Assembly (NCBI GenBank): GCA_001189345.1
Contig: LFKV01000041.1
Span: 1-35,954 of the forward strand
Length of the DNA stretch: 35,954 nt
Origin: Candidatus Paraburkholderia kirkii
GTDB lineage: Bacteria; Pseudomonadota; Gammaproteobacteria; Burkholderiales; Burkholderiaceae
Reading direction: 5' to 3'
The notes under the pieces were generated by a model. The model was given only the letters and a program-made list of their open reading frames with translations, made no database searches and was not told the origin of the DNA. Positions 21,254 to 31,201 of this stretch are shown here, in pieces. How positions within the stretch are numbered: position 1 is the first letter of the stretch; each line of letters starts with the position of its first letter. The translations under genes were made by a program, and so were the position numbers.

Positions 21254-21588
21254 TTATTTTTCCGCGTCCACGAGTCCGCGCACGAACCAGCGCTGCACCG
21301 TCAGGACGACTGCGAGCGGCGGCAGCATCGCCAGCAGCATCGCCGCCATCACGTAATGCCATTCGGTCGCGGTGTCGCCCGACGCGATCATGCTCTTGAT
21401 GCCGACCACCACCGTCTGCAGCGACACCTGGTTGGTGATGAGAATCGGCCAGAGATACTGGTTCCAGCCGTAGATGAACGTGATGACGAAGAGCGCCGCG
21501 ATGTTCGTCTTCGAGAGCGGCAGCACGACGTCCCAGAAGAAACGCAGCGGCCCCGCGCCGTCGATGCGCGCGAGCCCGACGAGTTCGT
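21254..21588 (-). pseudogene. ugpE: UgpE permease, C-terminal fragment
   Basis: Only about the last 110 residues of the permease remain. They include the EAA-loop region ([24 protein letters not shown]), which contacts the ATPase, and the last transmembrane segments ending [12 protein letters not shown]. The normal length is about 280 residues. Upstream, the sequence passes without a gap into the middle of ugpB, so the first part of ugpE and all of ugpA are missing. The junction lies at about 21571-21588. Confidence 0.82.
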
Positions 21589-22428
21589 GACGATGCCGCA
21601 ATCGCCGCTATAGAACTTCGACACTGGCTCGTCCTTGCGGCCCACGTACGTGAAGGTGCCTTCCTTCGCCATGTTCTGCAGGAACTGGATGTGCGCGACC
21701 TGCAGCGGCTTGTTGAATTCGAGCTTAGCGTCCAGGCCGTCGAAGCCGTTGTTCTTCGATGCGAACGGCGCGGCATGCCACGCGCTGTAGTTCTCAAGCT
21801 GAATCCAGCTCTGCCAGCCCGACGAATAGCCGCACGAATAGCCGCACGAGTAGCCGCACGAGTAGCCCGCGGCCTTGAGCTTCTTCGCGTCGGCTTCGAC
21901 GTCGGCCCAGGTTTTTGGCGGCTGGTTTGGATCGAGGCCGGCCTTCTTGAACGCGTCCTTGTTATAATAAAGGACCGGCGTGGAGCTGTTGAACGGCATC
22001 GAGATCAGATGGCCGGTCTTCGCGTCGCTGTAAATAGCCGGAGATGGTCGGCACGAACGCCTTCTCGTCGAGCGGCACGCCCGCCTGCTTGAACACGTCG
22101 TAGTCGTAGACCGGGATGACGGCCTTCTTCGCCTGCATCATCGTCGCGGTGCCGGCTTCGTAGACCTGCAGGATCGCCGGCGCATTGCCGCTGCGGCCGC
22201 GATGCCCGCCGCGAGCGTCTGGTCATAAGTGCCCTTGAATACGGGGACGGTCTTGTAGTCGCTCTGCGACGCGTTGAAATCGTTGGCGATGTCGTTCACA
22301 CGCTCGCCGAGCGCGGCTTCCATCGCGTGCCAGAACTGGATTTCCGTCGCGGTGTGTGCCGCGGTGCTGGCTCCGAACGCCAGAACGGCTGCGGCCGAGA
22401 TCGAGCGGAACAGGGGCTTGCAGCTCAT
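21589..22428 (-). pseudogene. ugpB: UgpB periplasmic binding protein, truncated and frameshifted
   Basis: The start at 22428 has a good ribosome-binding site (GGAG) and a signal peptide (MSCKPLFRS and onward to STAAHTA). The binding-protein start IQFWHAMEAALGERVNDIA follows. The frame shifts near 22200 and near 22035, and in-frame text resumes with [21 protein letters not shown]. The sequence ends at [16 protein letters not shown], roughly two thirds through a normal UgpB, where it joins ugpE. A 12-bp tandem repeat adds extra GYSC units at 21823-21869. UgpB captures sn-glycerol-3-phosphate and glycerophosphodiesters in the periplasm. The importer cannot work. Confidence 0.85.
21823..21869. 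repeat. 12-bp tandem repeat inside ugpB
   Basis: Nearly four tandem units of CGARTAGCCGCA. They translate on the minus strand as [16 protein letters not shown] in a place where UgpB proteins normally have a single GYSCGY stretch. The unit keeps the reading frame. Confidence 0.85.
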
Positions 22429-22471
22429 CGATGAGTCTCCTTTTGAGGATTCGCGCATTGAACGCGCGATG

Positions 22472-23692
22472 TTAGTTGTTGTCGATGACAAACAGGCGTT
22501 GATATTCCTTCAATGCATAGCGATCGGTCATTCCGGCGATGTAATGCGCGATGAGCCGCGCCTGCGAACCGTCGTGGCTCGACGAAGACGCGTCGTTCGC
22601 CGATTCCTCCGCCACCGGCGGGCGCGCCTGATAGGCCGGCGGCAGGAGCCGCGGATCGTCGGTGAAGGCGTCGAACAGGCCCGTCACGACGCGCTTCGCC
22701 TTGTTGGCCATGCGCATCACGCGATAGTGCCGGTAGAGGTTCCTGAACAGGAAGCGCTTGAGCTGCGCCGCCTGGGCCGCGACTTCGTCGCTGTGCGCGA
22801 CGAGCGGCGGCGCATTGCGCACGTCGTCGAGCGACTGCGGCACGACGCGTTCGAGATTGCGGCTGGTCGACTCGATCAGATCGACAATCAGCGTGTTGAT
22901 GATGCGGCGGATCGTCTCGTGGATCAGCCTGCGCCCCTCGATGTTCGGATAATCGGCACGCGCGGCATCGCAGTGCGTGTGCCAGAGGCTCACTTCGGAA
23001 AGCTGCTCGAGCGTGATGAGGCCGGAGCGCAGGCCATCGTCGACATCGTGATTGTTGTACGCGATTTCATCCGCGACGTTCGTGATCTGCGCTTCGAGCG
23101 AAGGCTGCTTGCCGGTCAGAAAGCGCTCGCCGAGTTCGCCGAGCTTGCGCGCATTCTCGCGCGAGCAATGCTTGAGAATGCCCTCGCGGGTCTCGAAGCA
23201 CAGATTCAGGCCGTTGAACGCGCCGTAATGTTCTTCGAGCTGATCGACTACGGCCAGGCTCTGCAAATTGTGTTCGAAGCCGCCATGATCGCGCATGCAT
23301 TCGTGCAGCGCGTCCTGCCCCGCGTGGCCGAACGGCGTGTGGCCGAGATCGTGCGCGAGTGAAATGGCTTCGACGAGGTCCTCGTTCAGCCGCAGATTGC
23401 GCGCGACCGAACGCGCGATCTGCGCCACTTCGAGACTGTGGGTGAGACGCGTGCGGAAGAGGTCGCCTTCATGATTGACGAACACCTGCGTCTTGTACTC
23501 GAGCCGGCGAAAGGCAGTCGAATGCACGATGCGGTCGCGGTCGCGCTGGAACTCGGTGCGTGCCGCCGGCGGCGCCTCGGCGAAACGTCGGCCGCGCGAC
23601 TGCGAGGAATGCGCGGCGTACGGCGCGATATGCGCTTCGAGCGCGAGCGTCGACGGCGTACCCGGCGGAAGTTGACGTTCTTTTTCGCTCAC
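22472..23692 (-). CDS. dgt: Deoxyguanosinetriphosphate triphosphohydrolase-like protein
   Basis: Intact, 406 residues. The HD-domain metal ligands are present: His85 in [13 protein letters not shown], and His114-Asp115 in [12 protein letters not shown] (residues 114-125). A further Asp lies in [15 protein letters not shown]. The protein hydrolyses dNTPs to the nucleoside and triphosphate and so limits dNTP pools. Many betaproteobacteria carry this gene directly downstream of aroB, as here (40-base gap to the aroB remnant). It is the intact member of the aroK-aroB-dgt cluster together with aroK. Confidence 0.93.
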   Translation of the reverse strand: MSEKERQLPPGTPSTLALEAHIAPYAAHSSQSRGRRFAEAPPAARTEFQRDRDRIVHSTAFRRLEYKTQVFVNHEGDLFRTRLTHSLEVAQIARSVARNLRLNEDLVEAISLAHDLGHTPFGHAGQDALHECMRDHGGFEHNLQSLAVVDQLEEHYGAFNGLNLCFETREGILKHCSRENARKLGELGERFLTGKQPSLEAQITNVADEIAYNNHDVDDGLRSGLITLEQLSEVSLWHTHCDAARADYPNIEGRRLIHETIRRIINTLIVDLIESTSRNLERVVPQSLDDVRNAPPLVAHSDEVAAQAAQLKRFLFRNLYRHYRVMRMANKAKRVVTGLFDAFTDDPRLLPPAYQARPPVAEESANDASSSSHDGSQARLIAHYIAGMTDRYALKEYQRLFVIDNN

Positions 23693-23732
23693 CGGCTGCT
23701 CCGCATCGTCGTGGTCCTGGCCGCCGCGCGAA

Positions 23733-24836
23733 TCAGACGCTGGCGGCGAGTGTCGCGCGCACGGCCTGATCGGGTGCGCTCGTGATTTCGGTTGCGCCGA
23801 AGCGGGTCAGCAGAATGAACTTGATCTCGCCGGCTTCGGCCTTCTTGTCGACCTTCATCAGATCGACGTAGCGGTCGTCGCCGAGCTTCGGCGCCGTGAC
23901 CGGCAGTTTCGCGGCCTTGATCACGCCCACGAGACGCCGGCGCGCGGCTTCGTCGAGCTTGCCGAGGCGCACCGACAGATCGGCGGCCATCACCATGCCG
24001 CAGCCGACCGCCTCGCCATGCAGCCATTCGCCGTAGCCGAGCCCGACTTCGATCGCATGGCCGAAGGTGTGGCCGAAATTGAGGATTGCGCGCTGCCCGC
24101 CTTCGCGCTCGTCCGACGCCACCACCGCGACGCCTTGATCTCGCACGAGCGCTTGAACGCGTGCGCGAGCGCGGTCTCGTCCTAGCGGTTGAGCGCGTCG
24201 ATGTTCGCCTCGATCCATTCGAAGAATTCGGCGTCCTTGATCGCGGCGGTCTTGATGACTTCCGCGATGCCCGCCGCCATTTCGCGCGCGGGCAGCGAAT
24301 GCAGCGCGGCGATGTCGGCGATCACCGCTTGCGGCTGATAGAACGCGCCGATCATGTTCTTGCCGAGCGGGTGATTGATGCCCGTCTTCCCGCCGACGGA
24401 CGAATCCACCTGCGAGAGCAAGGTCGTAGGAACCTGGATGAACGGTACGCCGCGCATGTAGCACGCGGCGGCAAAGCCGGTCATGTCGCCAACGACGCCG
24501 CCGCCGAGCGCGATCAGCGTGGTCTTGCTGTCGGCCCGTTCGGTGAGCAGGGCGTCGAAGATCCGGTTGAGCGTTTCCCAGTTCTTGTGCGCCTCGCCGT
24601 CCGGCAAGACGACGGTTGTCACCTTCTTGCCGAGGGGGCCGAGCGCGGCGCGTAATTGATCGCCATAGAGCGGATCGATGGTCGAGTTGGTGACGATCGC
24701 CACCGACGCATCCTTGATATGTATGCGGCGCAAAGAGTTCCGTGCAGCCGATCAGGCCCGCACCGATGTGAATGGGATAGGCGCGCTCGCCCAGCTCGAC
24801 GCTGACGGTGATCGTTGGGGTAATCATGGCGGACAT
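23733..24836 (-). pseudogene. aroB: 3-dehydroquinate synthase AroB, broken in three places
   Basis: The start at 24836 shares one base with the aroK stop (TAATG). The frame is lost near 24722, where CAT-ACAT-ATC looks like a 4-base duplication. The second segment carries the NAD-binding GGGVVGD motif and the conserved [13 protein letters not shown] block. It stops at TAG 24182-24184. The same frame continues as [17 protein letters not shown] until another shift near 24125. The last frame then has [11 protein letters not shown] and [12 protein letters not shown] with the zinc ligands. AroB makes 3-dehydroquinate, the second step of the shikimate pathway. All active-site blocks are present but cannot be joined in one protein. 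Confidence 0.88.
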
Positions 24837-25387
24837 TATGACTCAGCCGGGTTGACCACGCCGGCCACCTCCAGTTGCATCAGGACCATGTTGACGAGCG
24901 CGTTCACGGTCGGCCGCCCGGTTTCCACGACGTAGTCCGCGCATTCGTGATACAGCGGATCGCGCGTCTGAAAGAGTGCTTCGAGCTTGCCGCGCGGGTC
25001 CTCGGTCTGCAGGAGCGGGCGGTTCTTGTCGCGCCGCGTGCGCTGCCAGAGGTCGTGCGGATTCGCGCGCAGATAAATGACGATGCCGCGATTCTTCAGA
25101 TGTTTGCGATTCTCGGGCCGCAGCACCGCGCCGCCGCCCGTCGCGAGCACGATGCTGCTGCGCTGCGACAGCTCGTCGATGATGTTCGCCTCGCGCTGGC
25201 GGAAACCCGCCTCGCCTTCGAGCTCCCAGATCACCGGGATGCGGGCGCCCGTGCGCGCCTCGATCTCCAGATCCGAATCGATGAACGAGCGCTGCAGACG
25301 GCGCGCAACCGCACGGCCCACGGTGGTTTTACCCGCCCCCATGAGTCCGACGAAAAAAATGTTCGCGTTCGCGTGCCCTTCCTGCAA
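24836..25387 (-). CDS. aroK: Shikimate kinase
   Basis: Intact, 183 residues, normal length. Walker A is GLMGAGKTT (residues 14-22), the shikimate-binding DSDLEIE follows near 37-43, GGGAV near 84-88, and the lid-type region [10 protein letters not shown] near 117-126. The enzyme phosphorylates shikimate at the 3-hydroxyl with ATP in the cytoplasm. It lies between pilQ and aroB, as in related genomes, and its stop overlaps the aroB start by one base. Its intactness contrasts with the broken aroB. Confidence 0.95.
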   Translation of the reverse strand: MQEGHANANIFFVGLMGAGKTTVGRAVARRLQRSFIDSDLEIEARTGARIPVIWELEGEAGFRQREANIIDELSQRSSIVLATGGGAVLRPENRKHLKNRGIVIYLRANPHDLWQRTRRDKNRPLLQTEDPRGKLEALFQTRDPLYHECADYVVETGRPTVNALVNMVLMQLEVAGVVNPAES

Positions 25388-25472
25388 CTTGGTTTCCTTC
25401 CAGTTCGATGCAATTTGTTCGTGCGGCAGCTTAAGGGCAAACTGCCCGCTTTGTCGAGTCGCGCCGCCAGCC

Positions 25473-26865
25473 TTATCCGCCCGACGCGATCACGTGCGGC
25501 GTGATCAGGATGACGAGCTCGCTCTTCGACGTGCGCCGGGCGTCGTGACGGAACAGCCAGCCGATCAGCGGCAGTTTCGACAGCCCCGGCACGCCGGTCG
25601 TGTCGTCGCGTTCGTCGTCGGAATAGATGCCGCCGATCGCCACCGTGCCGCCGTTTTCACTTCCACGCGCGTCTGGACGTGCTTCGTGTGGATGGCCGGG
25701 CCGTTCGCCGTCTGCTCGCCCAGGCTGTCCTTCGTGATGTCGAGATCGAGAATGACGTGCCCGTGCGGCGTAATCTGCGGCTCGACCTCCAGTTTGAGCA
25801 TTGCGCGCCGAACTGCACGCCCGACATGCCGTTGCCGATCTTCGCCTGATACGGCACCTCCATGCCCTGCTCGACGATGGACTTCACGCGATCCGCCGTC
25901 ACCACGCGCGGCCGCGACACGATCTGCCCGCGCCCCTCCGCTTCCAGCGCGCTCAGCTCGAGATTGAGCAGCCGCGTGGCCTGCGCGACGAACAGCGTGA
26001 GGCCGGCGATCGCGGCGTCGAAGCCGTTGATCGGCCCCGCCGACAGATCGTATACCACACCGTCCTTGCCGCCCGCGAAACCCGTCGCCGGATCGCTCTG
26101 CGGCGCAACGCTCAGCTTGACGCCGAGATTGCGCGACAGCCTGGCTTCGCCCTCGACGATCTTCGCCTCGATCATCACCTGCGGCGTCGGCTTGTCGATC
26201 AGGGAGACGAGATCGGCGATCTGCCGCACGCGCGTCGAGATCGGTCACGAACAGCAGGTTCGTGCGCGCATCGGCGATGGCGGAACCGCGCTTGGACAGC
26301 ACCCGCTGGCTGCCGGAGCCGGTCAGCGTCTTGCGCATGTCCTCCGCGCGCGCATAGCGCAGCACGAACGTGCGGTTCGCAAGCGGCTCGAGATCGGCGG
26401 CGCGCGCATGCGCCTCATAGCGCAGCTTTTCGCGCGCGGCGAGCTCCGCGAGCGGCGCGACCCAGATCACGTTGCCGCGCTCCTCCATGGCGAGGCCGTT
26501 CACTTCGAGAAGCGTATCGAACGCGCGCCGCCACGGCACGGCGACGAGGTTCATCGACACCTGCCCGCGCACTTTCTCGCTCGCGACGATGTTCAGCCCG
26601 GTGAACTGCGCGAACGCGTGCAGGGCGGCGCGCAGATCGGCATTCTTCAGATCGAGGCTGATCGGCTTGCCTGCGTCACCGCTCGGCGCGGTGCCCGAGA
26701 CCGGGTCTGCGCTGCTCAGGCGTGCGGCGGGCCGCAACGGGACCGGCGGCCCTTCGAGCGCATCCGCAGCTCGGCGGCGGGCTTCGCGGCCGGCGTATCG
26801 GCCAGTGCAGCGGCTACGGGCGGCGGGCCCGGGTCGAACGGGGCCTGAGCCGTCGTCTGCGAATC
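25473..26865 (-). pseudogene. pilQ: Type IV pilus secretin PilQ, frameshifted, 5' end lost
   Basis: Several frames are needed. The N-domain region ISLDLKNADLRAALHAFAQFTGLNIVASEKV (near 26650) is typical of the secretin/TonB N-terminal domain. It continues to about 26235, where the frame changes to IADLVSLIDKPTPQVMIEAKIVEGEARLSRNLGVKL. Further shifts lie near 25808 and 25657. The end reads GVPGLSKLPLIGWLFRHDARR and then [16 protein letters not shown], the conserved C-terminal secretin motif, stopping at 25473. PilQ forms the outer-membrane pore for type IV pili. Upstream it runs into pilN with no pilO or pilP between. The boundary near 26865 is approximate. Confidence 0.82.
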
Positions 26866-27286
26866 GGGGCGCGAGCACGGCAAGCTCGACCTCGCTGGTG
26901 CGCTGCGAGGTGCGTTGAAGCGCGATGCCCCGTTGCGGCGGCGCGTCCGCGAGAGCCTCGAGCAGCGCGAGGAAACGCTCGCGCGGCGTCGCCAGCGGTT
27001 GCGCGGTCTCCCGCGCGCGACGCCGATCGGCTTCGGAGCGAACGAGCCGCGCGTGTTCGTCGATCTGCGCGCCCGACGCGCGCAACGTCGCTTCCAGCGC
27101 GATGCGCCGCTCGTCCAGACGGGCGCGTCCGAACGCGTCCCGGCCCGCGCCCGCGACCGCGCCCACCGCCGCGCAGCCCGCCAGACTCGCGGCCGCCAGC
27201 AGCGCGAGCCGCCGCCGACGCACCTCGCGGCGCTTGCGCGCCCGATGCGGCAGCAGGTTGAATCCCTCGAGCGTCGCGGCGGTCAT
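26866..27286 (-). pseudogene. pilN: PilN-like pilus assembly protein, C-terminally truncated
   Basis: The ATG at 27286 overlaps the pilM stop (ATGA). The product has the PilN opening GFNLLPHRARKRREVRRRRLALLAAASLAG, a short cytoplasmic tail then one membrane helix. A periplasmic coiled-coil part follows, with RFLALLEALADAPPQRGIALQRTSQRTSEVELAVLAP. It then passes without a stop into pilQ sequence. About 140 residues remain. PilN links the PilM ring to PilO in the inner membrane. The identification rests on the membrane layout, motif and neighbours. Confidence 0.65.
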
Positions 27287-27904
27287 TGCATCACCTCGCG
27301 CAAGGCAAGCCCGAAGGCGGCCGCGAAGCGCGGCGAATGCTTGTGCGCGGCCATGATCTCGGCCGCGCCGTTGCAATACGGCGCCGACTCGAACGGCAGC
27401 GCCGGACAGGCGAAGGTCTTGCCCAGCACCGGAAGCGGAACGCCGGCATGCGCCAGCAATTCGAGCTGGCCGCCCGCGTAGACGCAATCGAGCGGAGCGT
27501 GCCCGCCCACCAGATCGCGCAGCGCGTCGGCAACGCTCCGGTATTCCGGCGCGGGATAGCGCATCTCGCTCTCGATGCCGAGAGCGCCGACGAGCCAGCC
27601 GTGCAGTCCCGTGCTCTCCAGCCAGCAGACGAGATAGCGCGCGCCACGCGCCGCTGGACGGCAGCCGCCCGAACGCCTCGCGCAGCGCCGACACGACGAC
27701 CGCGCGATCGACCAAATCGCCGTTGATCACGGCGCCCGACGGAAGCAGCACCGACTCCAGGTGTTCCACGCACAGCGTCGCGTTCGCCCGCAGCCTTCTG
27801 CTGACGACGGCCAGCCGCACCGCATCCTCGCCGACGTCGGTGCCCGCCGCACAGCGCCGCGTGACCGTCAGCATCGTACCGCACAACGCGTTTTCTTTGC
27901 TCAT
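27283..27904 (-). pseudogene. pilM: PilM-like pilus assembly protein, internally deleted
   Basis: The start at 27904 (MSKENALCGTML, with GGAGTGG before it) begins an actin-like N-terminus: AGTDVGEDAVRLAVVSRR then ADRAVVV-like text to FGRLPSS. Near 27655 the frame changes and the C-terminal part follows (YLVCWLESTGLHGWLVGALGIESEMRYPAPEYRSVADAL and onward to AAAFGLALREVMQ). The total is only about 207 codons against roughly 340 for PilM, so about 130 residues are missing from the middle. PilM is the cytoplasmic actin-like ring of the type IV pilus. The gene is divergent from mrcA. Confidence 0.65.
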
Positions 27905-28124
27905 GACCCACTCCTTCCATTCACTCGCGCCCCGAACCGTTCGGTCGCTTGACGTGGAAGGATTGTCGCGAGCGCCATCGCCGGCGAACATTCGTCCGAA
28001 TGGCCAACGCGCGCGATAAGAAGATGCTTCCGCGCACGATCGCGCGTATCTTGAAGACAGCAATCAGCAGGCGCGATGGCAGCGTGGGTTGTAAGCGTTC
28101 AGAAAAGTCTCAAACCCGGGCGGC

Positions 28125-28130
28125 TATAAT
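28125..28130 (+). promoter_or_regulatory. -10 box upstream of mrcA
   Basis: A perfect TATAAT, 25 bases before the mrcA start codon, in the 251-base pilM-mrcA divergent region. No good -35 box lies at the ideal distance, so the -35 remains unassigned. Confidence 0.5.
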
Positions 28131-28155
28131 CGCGTGACTGTTTTTTGGTGGTGCT

Positions 28156-30445
28156 ATGCAATCCTCTTCCCCGACCAACCCGCCGTCCACGTCGCCCGAG
28201 GGGCGCAAGAAAGCCAAGCACCCGTGGTGGGCGCGGCTTCTGCTCGGATTCCTCGTCAGCATCTTCGCGCTCGTCGTCTGCGCGGGTCTGGTGCTCGGCT
28301 ATGCGCTCGTGGTCGCGATGCCGAACCTACCGTCGCTCGAGGCGCTCACCGACTACAGGCCGAAGGTGCCGCTGCGCATCTACACCGCGGATCACGTGCT
28401 GATCGGCGAGTTCGGCGAGGAGCGCCGCAGCGTCGTGCGCATTCAGGACGTGCCCGATCATCTGAAAAAAGCCGTGCTCGCGATCGAGGACGCGCGTTTC
28501 TACGATCACGGCGGCGTCGATCTCACCGGCATCCTGCGCGTGTGCTCGGTCGCGCTGACCAACGGCCACGCATCGCAGGGCGCGAGCACGATCACGATGC
28601 AGGTGGCGCGCAACTTCTTCCTGTCGAGCGAAAAGACCTACACGCGCAAGATCTACGAGATGCTGCTTGCGTACAAGATCGAGCGTGCGCTGACGAAAGA
28701 TCAGATTCTCGAGGTCTATACGAATCAGATCTATCTCGGGCAGCGCGCATACGGCTTCGCGAGCGCGGCGCGCGTCTACTTCGGCAAGGACCTGAAGGAC
28801 ATCTCGCTCGCCGAGGCCGCGATGCTCGCCGGCCTGCCGAAGGCGCCGTCGGCATACAACCCGGTCGTCAATCCGAAGCGCGCGAAGGTCCGGCAGGAGT
28901 ACATCCTGCAGCGCATGCTGGAGCTGAACTTCATTTCGCGCGACGAATACGATCAGGCGGTGAAGCAGCCGCTCGGGTTGTTGCTTGATCTGCTGGAACA
29001 CTCTTCGGCAATCTCAACAGCCTTTATGAAACCGTCTCTAAGAGCATCGTCACGGCTATCGCGGACCGGAAGGCTACATCGAGCTGCCGGCGGATCCGGA
29101 CGACCGCGAGCAGGCCATCGACGATGCGCTGGCCGAGCATCCCGACAACGGCGAGATCGTCGCGGCGGTGGTGACGTCGGCGAGCCTAAAGGAAATGGAG
29201 GCGAATTTCATCGACGGCAATACGGCGACGATCAGCCGCAACGATCTGCGCTTCGTCCAGTTCGCGCTGAGCTCGCGCGCGCAGCCGAACGCGCGCATTC
29301 GTCCGGGCGCGATCGTGCGCCTGATGAAGAACGACGACGGCGACTGGACCATCACGCAACTGCCGCAGGTGGAAGGCGCGCTGATTTCGATGGTGCCGCA
29401 GGACGGCGCGATCCGCGCGCCCATCGGCGGCTTCGACTTCAACAAGAACAAGTTCAATCACGTGACGCAGGCGTGGCGTCAGCCGGGCTCGAGCTTCAAG
29501 CCATTCATCTATTCGGCTTCGCTCGAGAAGGGGCTTTCTCCGGCGACCATCATCAACAACGGTCCGCTCTTCTTCAGCGCCGCCGAAACCGGCGGCCAGG
29601 CATGGGAGCCGAAGAACTACGGCGGCGGCTTCGACGGCCCGATGACGATGCGCTCCGCGCTGCAGCGCTCGAAGAACATGGTGTCGATCCGCATCCTGAG
29701 TCACATCGGCACGAAGTACGCGCAGCAGTACATCACGCGCTTCGGTTTCGACGCGGACCGCAACCCCGCCTATCTGCCGATAGCGCTCGGCGCAGGTCTC
29801 GTCACGCCGCTGCAGATGGCCGCCGGCTATGCGGTGTTCGCGAACGGCGGGTATCGCGTGAATTCGTATCTGATCGCCGATATCATCGATCCGTATGGCC
29901 GCGTTGTCTCGCATCCGCAGCCGCTCGTCGCGCAGCAGAGCGCGCCGCTCGCGATCACGCCGCGCAACGCGTTCGTGATGAACAGTCTGCTGCAGAGCGT
30001 CGCGCAGCGCGGCACGGGCGCGAAGACGAATCAGCTGAAGCGCGGCGACCTCGCCGGCAAGACCGGCACAACGAACGATTCGCGCGACGCGTGGTTCGCC
30101 GGTTATCAGCGCACGCTCGTGGCGGTCGCGTGGATCGGCTACGACAATCCGCGCAGCCTGGGCGACAAGGAAACCGGCGGCGGCCTCGTGCTGCCCGTCT
30201 GGATGGAATACATGAGCCGCGCGCTGAAGGGCGTGCCCGAGTACAAGCCGTTGATGCCGCCCGATGTCACGTCGCTCGGGGGCGAGCTGTACTTCGACGA
30301 CATGACGCCGGGCCATGGCCTCGTCGCGACCATCAGCGTGAGCCAGGCGCCGCCGCAGGAGGGTGTGTCCGGCGTGACGGCGCCCGCGCCAGAAGTCGGC
30401 AAGCAGGAAAAGCAGGACATCATGAATCTGTTCAAGGGGCAGTAA
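28156..30445 (+). pseudogene. mrcA: Penicillin-binding protein 1A, block replaced in the middle
   Basis: The N-terminal part has one membrane helix (about residues 28-53) and the complete glycosyltransferase domain: AIEDARFYDHGGVD with the catalytic Glu, GASTITMQVARNFFLS, and QIYLGQRAYGFASAA. After EYDQAVKQPL (28974) come about 73 foreign-looking bases (28975-29047). The gene then resumes in another frame at HGYRGPEGYIELPAD. About 60 residues that normally join the two domains are missing. The transpeptidase domain is intact in the second frame: SSFK (Ser nucleophile), SKNM and KTGTT. PBP1A polymerises and crosslinks peptidoglycan. A free glycosyltransferase fragment could still be made. Confidence 0.85.
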
Positions 30446-30468
30446 CCACTGTCCTTGCGAGGTTCGAG

Positions 30469-30502
30469 GCGAGCGGGTCGAATGATCCGCTCGCTTTTTT
30501 TT
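30469..30502 (+). terminator. Terminator of mrcA
   Basis: Stem GCGAGCGG (30469-30476) with CCGCTCGC (30487-30494), followed by eight T. It also reaches the last codons of the convergent cyaY. Confidence 0.88.
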
Positions 30503-30818
30503 ACGCTTCGAAGCTGATCGGCTCGCCCGCCTGTTCGCTCGCATACTTGCTCAGCGCGGCGAAGAATTCGCTGTTGTCGCGCGTGTCGCGCCAGGCGCCG
30601 TCGACGTATTTGTAGTGAAATCCGCCCGCCTTCGCCGCGAGCCAGATCTCGTGCTTCGGCGGCTGCAAATTCACGATCACCTTCGTGCGGTTCTCGAATT
30701 CCAGTGTCAGCACATTGCCGCTGCGCTCGAATTCGATTTCGGCGTCGGCCTGGTCCACCGAGCGCTCGATGGCGGTCAGCGCGGCTTCCGCCAGCGTCAG
30801 GTATTCCTGGTCTGTCAT
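30501..30818 (-). CDS. cyaY: Frataxin-like iron-binding protein CyaY
   Basis: Intact, 105 residues from the ATG at 30818. That start has GGAG 8 bases upstream; an ATG at 30830 overlaps the ribosome-binding site and is less likely. The frataxin fold signatures are present: an acidic first helix ([43 protein letters not shown] as the beta-sheet region), and [21 protein letters not shown] at the C-terminal helix. CyaY binds iron and regulates Fe-S cluster assembly with IscS and IscU in the cytoplasm. It is convergent with mrcA and divergent from lptM with only a 35-base gap. Confidence 0.93.
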   Translation of the reverse strand: MTDQEYLTLAEAALTAIERSVDQADAEIEFERSGNVLTLEFENRTKVIVNLQPPKHEIWLAAKAGGFHYKYVDGAWRDTRDNSEFFAALSKYASEQAGEPISFEA

Positions 30819-30853
30819 GCTAAACTCCATCGATTAATCATATAGGGACGGTC

Positions 30854-31171
30854 ATGCGAGTCGCTTTCAGGATGAGCGCGATTGTAGCGGCTTTGAGCCT
30901 TGGCGCCGCGGCAACACTCACGCTCGGCGGTTGTGGGCAACGCGGTCCGCTTTATCTGCCGACGGTGCCGCCGCTGCCGCAACGTCCTAACGATCTCCAG
31001 AATACGCCGCCTTCGAACATGACTCCGAGCGACGAAACGGCGTTGCGCAGAGGCACCGTTCCCGACACGTCCGGCCAGCCGCTGACGCTCTCGCCCGAGA
31101 CGGACCTGAGCGCCCAATGCTGCTTCGGCGCCGAAGGCCGCCTCGTCCGCTTACTGATTCGCAAGCCCTGA
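30854..31171 (+). CDS. lptM: LptM/YifL-like lipoprotein
   Basis: A 105-residue lipoprotein. The signal peptide ends at the lipobox LGGC with Cys27 as the lipidated residue, followed directly by GQRGPLYLP, the hallmark of LptM (formerly YifL). In Escherichia coli LptM helps the LptDE lipopolysaccharide translocon to mature. The rest is proline- and threonine-rich and low in complexity, as in Burkholderia homologues. The last 15 or so residues (CCFGAEGRLVRLLIRKP) look unlike the family and may reflect a late frameshift. It lies 30 bases upstream of lysA, the conserved pairing. AGGGA at 30844 supports the start. Confidence 0.85.
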   Translation: MRVAFRMSAIVAALSLGAAATLTLGGCGQRGPLYLPTVPPLPQRPNDLQNTPPSNMTPSDETALRRGTVPDTSGQPLTLSPETDLSAQCCFGAEGRLVRLLIRKP

Positions 31172-31201
31172 CGCCTTCCCGGCGCATTTCCGATTCCACG
31201 C

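Noticed and set aside
25565..28063. A single 832-codon open frame read as a new fusion protein
   Set aside because: It is a chance read-through joining the pilM start, out-of-frame pilM, pilN and parts of pilQ after deletions. Only pieces of it are in the native frames.
29186..30544. 452-codon open frame on the minus strand
   Set aside because: Antisense to the transpeptidase half of mrcA and overlapping cyaY; no domain.
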